Below, one piece after another: positions 11,701-21,144 of a DNA stretch of 64,000 nucleotides. Location of the stretch: the NCBI GenBank assembly GCA_002633005.1, contig NMRA01000119.1:71636-135635 (forward strand). Reading direction: 5' to 3'. The stretch comes from Phoronis australis (lineage: Eukaryota; Phoronida; Phoronidae). The notes beneath the pieces are model-generated. The model saw nothing but the letters and a program-made list of their open reading frames with translations. It was not told the origin of the DNA and made no database searches. Made by a program: the position numbers and the translations under genes. Each line of letters starts with the position of its first letter. Within the stretch, counting starts at the first letter, position 1.

Positions 11701-14700
11701 CCCTAGGACTCCTCAGTGGGTTCCACAACTTAACCCCGCCTTTTCATGTTGTGTCCTTAAGCTTCTCCATTGCCCACCGTCACAGTCTTGGAATCACTTC
11801 CACCCTCTGATGCCATAGAGACTGTAAAGATGCAACTGACAAGATTTTACTAGCACTGCTGTGTTTAGTGGGAATGCTGAAATAATGATTATCTCTTGTA
11901 TCTGCACTCTATGCGATGCACAGGGTGGTGCACATCAATGCTTGGAGTTGCTCTTGTTAATTTGTTAGTTGTTTTTTCTTTTCCTGTTGTACAATGACAT
12001 AATACTTGAAAGGGAATGTGGTCATTTAAACTAAGAATAATGGAATAACTACTTGCCCCTTGCTTAGTTGCTGCTTTCTCCAACATTACGGGTGTATTTT
12101 TTATCTTCCACTTGCCATATGTTATACCGGGTAATTGTAATATGCCTAATGTTTTGTTTTCTCAATTTTAGTTGTTGCGCAGGTTAGGTTACACAGATGT
12201 TCTGTGTCAAATAGGACGTGGGACATACGAACCACCTTCAACAACATCGGTTCAGTTCTACAGGTACAAGGACACCATAGTGGGCGATATAGAATCAGCT
12301 GATCTGATAATTAGTCATGCAGGTAATCTATTTCTAGATGTAGGCCGCAACATGGAAAATCAGTGCTTCTATTGCCAGGTGATTATAAACTCTGATAACC
12401 TGCTTGTATTGCATCATTGCATGCATGGGTATGATTGAATTAATGAAACTCTGTCATTTCCTTGTGGATGGCTGGAGGCAGGTCATCACTGACCAGTGCC
12501 AGTAGCTTAGGATAGACTGAAGATCAGTTTGAGACTTGAGTTAATCACTTGATTAATCTCAACTGCAAGTTCACAAGTTCACTCAAAACTTGTAATCAAT
12601 GTGTTACATGATCAAATGCCCAAATGCCCCAGTCAATGCTTGGTGAGTCATTTTCGGTAATTAACTGTCTGTCTCACTTCAGCACATGGTTACTATTAGT
12701 CTGTGACTCAGTGGCTGGCAGACTCCCTTTCACTCATGTTGTTGTAGTTTGTCATGATGTCACTTGAATTTTTTATCAATTTTATACTCTACATACTGTT
12801 ACCGTCTGGAATCTACCCAATCATTCTGTACTAGACTTCTAGGCTATATATATTCCAGGCTTTCACAATGTTCCAGGCTTCTAGAATGTTCCTCATGGTT
12901 GTTCTTATTGGAATTCAATAGTGTAATGTGCCCGAGACTTTTCTCAAACATTCTGTGATGTCACTGGGCTGATGCTCACACGGGTTGAGTCAACCAACTA
13001 CTAACTTTCAGTATTTGTGTTGAAGCATTATAATTTTGTATATGAACATAAATTATAATTTTACTGAATAAATTCATCATCAGTCCAATCCTGACAAACA
13101 AAATTTGTAATAGTGTGAAATTACCATTAATGTTAGACTAGCATTGCTGTAATTTTGCACTTACCGGTATACTAGTTAACTTTTACATCATGTCTTTGAA
13201 ATTGTTTCNTTTCTGTCTGTGATGTAAGTTAGAGTTTTCTAATAGGAGTTAGTCATTACACTGCTAACTTATCCCGATTAGAGGCATACCTTACTATGAA
13301 CAATCTTGCCAAATGCATGCGCGCACCCAGTACCACCCAGCCTAAAAATGGAGTCCTTGAATTTTTGAGAATGTGGACCTTTTACTGAGATTCACATTGG
13401 TACGTTCAGACTTTAGTCTCGTTTTCTACCCTTTTTTCGGAGTTTTTGTTTGTTTGAGACGGACCCTTTTGCCCACTCAACCCAATGGAGCCCCCCTGAG
13501 TGCGCAAATAAAATGTTTCATGGCTTGAATACCATAATATTAATACACCTGTATGCGAGCATTGCCTATCAACAACACAGCTATCACTTAGTGTTGGAAA
13601 ATGTTTTCAGCTTGGTTATTGAATAAAATATTAAGTTTCTAAAGGACGTTAAACAAAACATCCACACTCAATTAGTATTTTTCCTTATATCAATGTGACG
13701 AGTTCAGCATCACCTCCAGTCCCTATTCAATTAAGTCAAGGCTGTTTTGAAATTCTCGTGCAGATGCAGAAAGCGTGATTTGCATTGTTTATCTAACCAA
13801 AATAAAACTAAAGAACTGAAAGAATAACAAATAACATTCATGACTTTTGTAAGTACTATGGTCATATCTATGCGCGACTTCAACTGAGAACTATTTTGTT
13901 TTTAATGCAGTGAATGCACGGGTGATTAGTCTGAGCCGTGTAGGGCTTAGGGTAACTTTGATCAATGTAGATTATGTCTCATAATTATAAAGAAATAGTC
14001 AATCTCTCAGTGATTTCAGATTTTGCTCTCATGAGCATCTGTTTTTGTTTCACGACACCTTTTATTTTGTCAGTAATTCTGTACAAGAACTGTGCTGTCA
14101 TCAAGAAGCCTGTTTATCACGAGCCACTGATCTAAGGTCCATTTTGTGGAGTAGAACAATTACTGCATTAGGAATGTCTTCGCTGCAATAAAAAGCCGTC
14201 TAAAATATACTAACATACTATGGACTGAAACTCATGATTTTTCAAACTGTTTGACATTTGAAATTGAATTCATCGGAAAATGTTTGGTGAGGATCATTTT
14301 TAAGGGAAAAGGTTAGAAAATAAGACAAAATAACTGATGCATTAGCTTTCAGTTCTCCACTACCAAATTTAATAACTCTTTGAATCGTAGTATACAGTAT
14401 CATTGGTTTGCGAGCTATAATACCATGCAGACAAAAGACAACGCTGCAACCCCGAAGAATGCACTAGATTGATAAATGGATTGAGCCTCAATTTGGAAAC
14501 TTACCGGTATGTCATCTGGAGTTGAAACCAAACAGGAGGTTTTTGTTATAGTTCCTCATTTTACACCACCACACAATGGACTGAGTGGAGGTCAGTGCTT
14601 GTGCGGCAGGATTTGTCTCAGAGTTTCTAGTTTGAAACTCATCGTACTGCCAGTTTTGACTTCACTTAATTATTGCTGTCAGGCTTTAAACTTGACAGTC

Positions 14701-16921
14701 CAACTGTTGTTAAAATACACAATACTATTTCCGTGAGCTGGATAATTTTAAGAACTGCTCAATGAAAAGCGAATCATCAATGCAAAGCCGACTTTATTAT
14801 AGCTACACACAGCTCAGTATAATCATCCTTCATTTGGTCAAAGAAGCTAAGTTTTCGTCTTGACCAATTGCTGGTCTCAGCTTATTCCTCACACAGACAA
14901 GAATTGGCAAGATGATTGTTCATTATTGTTGTGATGTTATAGTTTTCTATGACATCATCCTTTTGTGACGTCATTCCTAATTCCTGTCTATATATTTTAT
15001 ATTTCTTTTATGCGTTTCTGCTTCTTTCTATTACGAAAACATACAGTTATTATTCAAGGTGGACTAATAACATGACGCAGCTTGACAAAATCAACTTGTA
15101 GAGTCTGGTTTCATGCAGTGATGAGCTGTCAATTTTTTCCAAGCCACAAATTAATCTCATCTTTTTTGACTGTGGAACAATTTTGAGTAGTCTAAATCAA
15201 AAGTTGTTTTTGTGACAGAGGGGGATTTAGAGCGTCTCTGAAGTAGGAGTCCAGTTCATTTAAGTGTTAAAAAGATAACTAAGTGTGGTCATCCATACGC
15301 AGTACAATTTGGTGGTTTCTCTTTCAGGTGCTGGTAGTGTGCTTGAAGCCCTGGCTGCCAACAAGAAGTTGATTGTGATTGTCAATGAGGATCTAATGGA
15401 CAACCACCAGGTGGAGCTAGCAGAAGCTCTTTCAGCTGGACAGCACTTGTTTTATGGAACACCATCGTGAGTTTTATATTAATACACAAGTGTTTTTGCA
15501 CTCCCCACAAGTATTTTGAGTGATATAGCTGGATTAACCTCTTCTTCTATCCTTCTAGTTAAAACTTGAATTTCTCTGGACACTGAGAGGTTTTGTGGAT
15601 ATATCACCCTTAAAGGAAAATTTGTTTTAAAGTGTTGTGCATCTAGGTGGATTTAGGGGGGGGTTGGCCTCTATGCGGACAAGGCCAAAAATGCAAAAAT
15701 ATCAATGTGATTATTGGGCAATCATACACTGATACGTTTTTTTTTCTAAAATTGCGAGTGTCCCTCCCTTAAAACATCCTCGAAAAGTAAATAGTAGCCG
15801 TCTTCGAATTTTCAGAATCAATGCAATAAGAGAAATTAGCGAATAGATTTTCTTCAACATCATGGCTAAGCGATGAACATTAATTTGTGAATGGATAGGA
15901 TGGGTTTGTCACAGTCTGGCTTAGGCTCACTTAGGCGTTGGGGTAACAAAACCCCAAATGTTAGCATAGGAGTTGTCTAATTTTCAAAAGCAAAATGTTG
16001 TGAGATGTTGAGGATGTGTGTTTATTTGCATGGCTCATTTTCTGACACAAATGCCTTCACCAAGTGGCTGTTTTTCCACCTGAATACAGCAAGGTGCTGC
16101 TGAAAACTCCAGACGACAGAAATCGTAGCTAGTCCAGATATCAATCTAGTCCATTGTGAAGCGCTCCCATGCTCTTTTGTCCATCATCATGACTAGCATG
16201 CCAGTTTTTTTCCGCAGTTCCGTTACTAGAATCAAAACCTAATGCATTTATTTTGGCTAGTTTGTATCGGATTTTTTGTGTAAGGATGATCCTAACTTGA
16301 CTTTTTACTAGGAATTCAATTTCCGACAGAAGCCAAACAGTTCCAAAAATCACCTGTTTTAGTCCACGATATATCAATTTATTTCAGCGACTGTTTTATT
16401 GCCGCAAAGCCATCGCTAATGCGGTAATTGCTCTGCTTCTGACAAAAGAACCTTAGATCAGTTCCCCTGATAAACATGCTTCTTGATGACAGCAGCTCTT
16501 GTACAAAACTATTGACAAAGTACAACGTACAACAAACCAAATTGCTAATGAAATGGCCAAGTATGATATTTTGAAAATGAAAACTTGGAATGTTTGGGTG
16601 TGGAGCAAGCCTCAATGTTGACCAATAAGTACATACTAGCATACTGATGAGAACACTGCAGTCATCCATTCTCAGACCAGCATCTAAGTGAGAAGGGCAT
16701 TGTGTTGCAGACTGCAGGGGAGCTATTTAAAAGATAATATAGGTTTGGTTAAGTCAGCTTAGACACCATGTCCTTAAATAATAAATTTCATTGTTTTATT
16801 AATTTTCAGCCAGCTTGGAAGCATTTTGCAGACAAAAGATCTCTCAACCTTGGTGCCATTTGAGAAAGCTCAGCCTGAGAAATTTGGTGCTTTCCTAGAC
16901 AAAGTCATGCTTGTGTCATGA
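8697..16921 (+). CDS. ALG13: ALG13: UDP-N-acetylglucosamine transferase catalytic subunit (four exons)
   Basis: The joined exons 8697-8789, 12172-12322, 15328-15466 and 16810-16921 give 164 residues, close to the 165-residue short human ALG13. ALG13 pairs with the membrane protein ALG14 on the cytosolic face of the ER. The pair adds the second GlcNAc to GlcNAc-PP-dolichol in N-glycan assembly. Family landmarks seen are the N-terminal strand and loop KVFVTVGTTSFDGLVECV, the LQIGRG-like CQIGRG, the donor-site motif ISHAGAGSVLEAL (it spans an intron), the conserved VNEDLMDNHQVELAEAL and the C-terminal QPEKFGAFLDKV. There is no signal peptide or membrane span, as expected for this subunit. The ATG at 8697 fits the family N-terminus. 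The intron phases are 0, 1 and 2. The OTU and tudor extensions of the long vertebrate isoform are not seen. Confidence 0.96.
9650..9760 (-). mobile_element. Decayed tRNA-derived SINE
   Basis: The minus strand carries a degenerate tRNA-like head (GATGCTCTGTTGGCACAAAG, then a B-box-like ATTTGAAACC) followed by a tail resembling the SINEs at 46.4-46.8 kb (GTCACATGATCTGAGC against GTCATGTGGTGTGGCC). It lies in ALG13 intron 1. Confidence 0.45.
9850..9990 (+). repeat. Degenerate AAACAGACAGGTT-type short repeat array
   Basis: There are several imperfect copies of (A)CAAACAGACAGGTT and AGCAAATGAGCAAGTT. The complementary array lies at 10720-10880. Confidence 0.55.
10720..10880 (+). repeat. Degenerate CACTTGTCTGTTTG-type array, inverted relative to 9850-9990
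   Basis: There are repeated copies of CACTTGTCTGTTT and CACTTGTCTATTTGTCAAAT. Their reverse complement matches the array at 9850-9990, so the two tracts could pair across about 0.75 kb of ALG13 intron 1. Confidence 0.55.
12172..12322 (+). CDS. ALG13: ALG13 exon 2
   Basis: The acceptor CTCAATTTTAG precedes TTGTTGCGC. The donor GTAATC follows at 12323. The 151-nt exon ends in phase 1, inside the ISHAG motif. Confidence 0.95.
12323..15327 (+). other. ALG13 intron 2, no gene seen
   Basis: There is no coding signal on either strand. Noted items are a perfect three-unit heat-shock-type element TTCTAGAATGTTC at 12879-12891, a CRE palindrome TGACGTCA at 14966-14973 and one ambiguous base at 13209. 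The function of these sites is unknown. Confidence 0.4.
15328..15466 (+). CDS. ALG13: ALG13 exon 3
   Basis: The acceptor TTTCTCTTTCAG precedes GTGCTGG. The donor GTGAGT is at 15467. The 139-nt exon is entered in phase 1 and left in phase 2. It encodes the GAGSVLEAL and NEDLMDNHQVELAEAL motifs. Confidence 0.95.
16810..16921 (+). CDS. ALG13: ALG13 exon 4 with stop codon
   Basis: The acceptor is AATTTTCAG. It encodes QLGSILQTKDLSTLVPFEKA and QPEKFGAFLDKVMLVS, followed by TGA at 16919-16921. Confidence 0.95.
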
Positions 16922-17450
16922 TACCAATAAACATGTAGCTGTGGTTGTACTATGCTCCTGATATATATGAGACCTTCTTGGTGGTTGAATCACCATGCTG
17001 ACAAAACTCATGGTCTTCAAAAACAAGTTGTAGCTGAATCACCAGTGCGGGTGCAATAAGTTGCGACTGAATTTGATGCTGGTATTGAAGGCTTTTGACT
17101 AAGATTGTATGTCAGAAATGATGCTGGCGTATTTGAGGATGTTGGAACCAAGGCTGTAATCAAGTCATGATGCTGACAAATACAAATCCTTTGGATAGAA
17201 GGAAATGATGCTGAAATATACTGCTGCTGATGTGCTGTCTCTAGGAATTAGTCTGTAGTTGACTCGTTATATTGGTGTCTGTGGTATTTTCTTATAGTAG
17301 TCTTGAAAGCCTTCGAATCCTAGGTGTATTGGGCTAATCATGTAGTCCCAATAGAGCAACAGATGAAAACGTGATGTAATTATTAAAATGTTGGCTCATG
17401 AAGTGTTAAGTGAAAAAGAAAAGTCTTTTTGTGTTACTGTAAGACTCCAG

Positions 17451-17456
17451 AATAAA
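17451..17456 (+). promoter_or_regulatory. ALG13 polyadenylation signal
   Basis: AATAAA occurs 530 nt after the ALG13 stop codon. The interval 16922-17450 has no ORF and would be the 3' UTR. Confidence 0.6.
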
Positions 17457-17839
17457 GAATGAAAGTAACTGTAGTGAATAAGTACTTGAATAGAACCCCA
17501 AAAGACAATTCGTGTGGTGAAGTAGATGAATGCAAGTCAGCAAGCTTATTGTTCATTACATTTAGCTACATCATTGGTGTGCGATGTTCAAAACATACTG
17601 TGGCAACCAAATTCACATGTTCAGAGTATGGTTTAGAACAAGAGGTTACAGAGATTAACTGAAAGGTTATTTTATGTCTGAAGTGGTTTTCGTTACACCT
17701 ATGTTGAGGTGACAATGAATTCGGATTGACCAAGATCAGTGTTCATCAGTGGTCATGGTCTGAAGTGGCAGAAAGGTATATTGATCAGTAAACTCAGGGT
17801 TTATGGATGTCACATTAGGGCATTCTCCAGTTCAGTGAC

Positions 17840-18310
17840 TTTACTAGACATAGAGCAGTTGTGAAGGTGTGATAACATCTAGCTCCTTTGTTTACTGCTG
17901 AGCACAGTCTTTTGACTGGTATGACAACATGCAGGTCAGTTATTTACCAGGCTTAGTACCGACCACCTGTGAACACAGTCAAGCCTGGTGCATTGGTACG
18001 TTCAGCCAGAATAGATTGTCTTAATTGGTTGTAGTAGGGTGATTTTGGTGCCTGTGATTCAAAAACTAAACATGATAAATTTTTGATGAGGAATTCAGAA
18101 ATGTTATTGGTTTATGCTCAAACATTTTATAACTTAACTTTTATTTTTAACAGCACATCCCATTCGGGGCTAGATAGGATCATTTCAGAGATTAGAGCAA
18201 TTATCGAACAAAAGGGAGCTGACCCTGCAACCCTAAATGCCAGAATGGACTCAATCAGTCAAGTAAGATATTGGCTACAGTGGTCATGTGCCCAATGTGT
18301 TATTGTGTTA
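17840..18310 (+). repeat. Dispersed repeat, homologous to 56230-56700
   Basis: Long collinear similarity to the second copy includes CAGAATAGATTGTCTTAA, GAGGAATTCAGAAATG and AATTATCGAACAAAAG. The unit includes an exon-like segment with splice sites kept in both copies. Confidence 0.7.
18154..18262 (+). CDS. Exon-like segment of unknown gene (possible alternative or orphan exon)
   Basis: A polypyrimidine-rich acceptor (TTTTATTTTTAACAG) and a good donor (CAA|GTAAGA) flank 109 nt that are open in one frame: TSHSGLDRIISEIRAIIEQK followed by GADPATLNARMDSISQ, probably a helical segment. It starts with one nucleotide that completes a phase 2 codon, so it could in principle be joined to ALG13 exon 3, but it would then replace the conserved exon 4. 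The homologous segment at 56558-56667 has stops and a 2-bp shift. I do not recognise the peptide. It could equally be part of a repeat. Confidence 0.3.
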
Positions 18311-18319
18311 TACAACTGA

Positions 18320-20189
18320 AAAGTTCGACTCAACAGGAGAACGCAGTAATGAAGGTGTCATTGTTCAATAGATATTTGATCAAAGAGATGCCAGCAAGAA
18401 TGAGTGGAAGTGAAAATGTTGGATATAAGAAGAAGAGATTTACCTGAGTGAGATGAAATTCGACTGCTTATATGAACCAGAACAATCGTTTGCTTAACTT
18501 TGTCCCAAAGGTTCAATTCATTAATCTGCACATCTGCCATTGATTTTTGGTGTCCAAACCTCAGTTAATAGTTGAGTTCTGTTGATTAGGTGGTGCTGAT
18601 AACAATTTAATAGTGAGACGCGGGGACTTATTATTATTATTCAAATAAATCTGGATGTAATAAATGTGTGACGAAATACAAGTGGAATAAACTGATTATG
18701 CAGAGGGCAAAGGTGTTACCTTCATCAGCTTTTCTTTTCAGCACTTATCCGTTTTTCCTCTAGTACATCGTCTGACATTAGTTTGGTCAGCTCTCCACTG
18801 GTCAGTGAAGGTGGCAGGATATACTGCTCATCTGAGTTCAGATCGTTTCATTTTAAAGATTTATATAGCAAGTTGTAGATGTTATTTGTTAATAGGCCAA
18901 ATCGGGGAGTTCAGCATGGTTTTAAAGCCTATGTTGAACGGTAACACATAAATTTGGTTTCTGGGGTATGTAAAGAGCTTCGCTCTGAGCTCATCATTGC
19001 CACAAATTGCCAAATGTAATGAACTGTTAGACGTATTGACTTGCTTTTGTCTACATCACCGAGAGAATCACCTTTTAATTCAAACAGCTGTTAATAACAC
19101 CCGCACGCGATGGTGTTCTATTCAGACCCCTGTTCAATATAGCTGTTATTGGCCGTTGTTGTTAAGGCTGGGTTCTTGCGATGACGTAATATGGCACGAA
19201 AAGGCAACTTCACCAATCATTTGACGGGGCCTACATTTGAGTGATTAAACACGTGTTTTCATACTTTGCTAAGGCTTTGCTAGGACTATCTGGTTAGCCC
19301 AGTACTTCTAAAATAACAAAACTCTGTTGAAGTTGGGCTTTAAATGTTGGCTCACTTATAACACACCATTGCGCAGATGCCAAAATAACTAGATTGTGTA
19401 TATTTAATAGATTTGGTAATGGTGAACATAGGTTGCGAAGCACGCTTTCAAAAAGTCTTGGGAATGCTTCTCTGCAACACAATTAGTCTGTTTTCCCCTT
19501 GGCTTTGGGAAATTTTGTGACATAACTTCACAGTTTTTACATCAGTGAATTCTGGTATTTACACACTTGTTTTTTCAGGTGAATTGTAGTTAATTATCTT
19601 GCGTTGAATTTGTCGTGAAGTTTCCTAATATTTTTCCAGTAAGAATTAAGAACTGAATAATAAATTAATCATACAATTGATTACTTTATTTTACCCAATT
19701 TTTTGCACCTTTGTTCTGATATTTACAAGTGAATTCTCTTTCACAACATCTATAGAAAAGGAATGTTCACGCTGTGGACAGTTTTACAATTCAAGACATG
19801 AAAATTTTCTCCATTTATAGTTATATACAATCACTCATGATATGAGATTACAATGTATGTACAATAACTCAAATACATGAGATGAAAGTGTTCTCTATTC
19901 TAGGTACCATCATTCAAGACACGAGGGGAACACTGCTGTGCATCATATTCAGTTCCTTACTTGCCATACAATTCCTCTGCATCCATGAACAGTCACTGTT
20001 TTTGAAATGTTGACAAGTGTATCCTTATTTCACTGAACATGGTAGTCAAATAAACATGTTTACATGGAAACATGAAAAGATCTTAAGTATTCAATTTAAA
20101 GTTAAATCAGTAATATCTGGCAGCTGCCAAGAAAGAAAATTCATTGCTTAAAGGGAAAACACTGACAAGAAAAGTGATTTTCTGTGATC
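18320..20189. other. Intergenic stretch, no gene seen
   Basis: No supported exon was found on either strand. The right part may belong to the 3' UTR of the minus-strand gene at 21145-23520. A second minus-strand AATAAA is present at 19690-19685. Confidence 0.4.
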
Positions 20190-20262
20190 AGTTTCTGGCA
20201 TAGAATCGAACCTACAACCATGCAGTTCCAGTCAAATGCTCTGATGGCAGAGCTAAACCACA
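20190..20262 (-). mobile_element. tRNA-derived SINE head
   Basis: On the minus strand, TTTAGCTCTGCCATCAGAGC (D-arm and A-box-like) is followed by GGTTGTAGGTTCGATTCT, which holds a near-perfect B box. The downstream sequence (CTGATCACAGAAAATCAC) matches the related copy at 51424-51500. A functional tRNA is unlikely because the acceptor stem does not close. Confidence 0.5.
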
Positions 20263-21046
20263 CTCAATCAATGGCAGACTATTTTAAGTACTATATTTAA
20301 GTGATAAAGTCACCAGTCTCAGTTTCAGCGAATGTTTGGCCGTTGAAAGTGAGAGTAGGCGATTTGTAATAAAATCACAAGAACACCAGAATCTGTCGTT
20401 TTTCAGCGCTGATTAAAATTAATAACTTCAAGAACTCCATCTCATCTAATGATCTCAAAAAAGTGTTTTTTGGCCGTAAACTGATAATGTCTCTTTACAG
20501 CTATAACTACTCAAAAATCAAAGAACATTCTTCAGTGCATTGTTAGGCCAACCACAGCTGCATTAGGTAAACCTGATCACAACCATTGAACTTTTACATA
20601 GTTTCTAAAAATGAACTCCAAATGTCTGCAAAGGTCCATTGTAGTTGAAAACAGATCAAAGCCAGCAATTCTAATACATGGAAGAGTATCTCATACCCAA
20701 AAACTAAAATTTCTTAAACGTGGACAGTGGCAGTTCATTGATCAATTTCCAGAAATTCAGAAGAGCATCCATAATTTGAAATGATACGTTTTGACTGATA
20801 ATCTGGAAGCTTGGCATGGTCTCGAGTAAAACGGTCAGACATTTGCAAACCCAGAAATCACTTCTCGTCTGAGTAAGGAACAAGCCAGGCCAATTTTACA
20901 GGTCTATGGTCTAAATCATAAGTTCACTTCCTGGACAGAAGACGGGTTTGTAGTCATTTTAAGAAGTAGCTGTACAACACAGTTTTGACTCCTAGAGCTT
21001 CTCACAAAATGACAGCTTTTTGTGACAACGCAGAAACCAGTCCTGA

Positions 21047-21052
21047 TTTATT
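21047..21052 (-). promoter_or_regulatory. Candidate polyadenylation signal for the 791-residue gene
   Basis: AATAAA on the minus strand lies about 93 nt after the stop codon. Confidence 0.45.
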
Positions 21053-21144
21053 CCATTGCGTCTGTCCAATATAGGCAAATATCCAGTCACACATACCCAA
21101 AAACAGTAAAAAGTTGATCCCACTCAAATGCGTAATGTGAAGTA

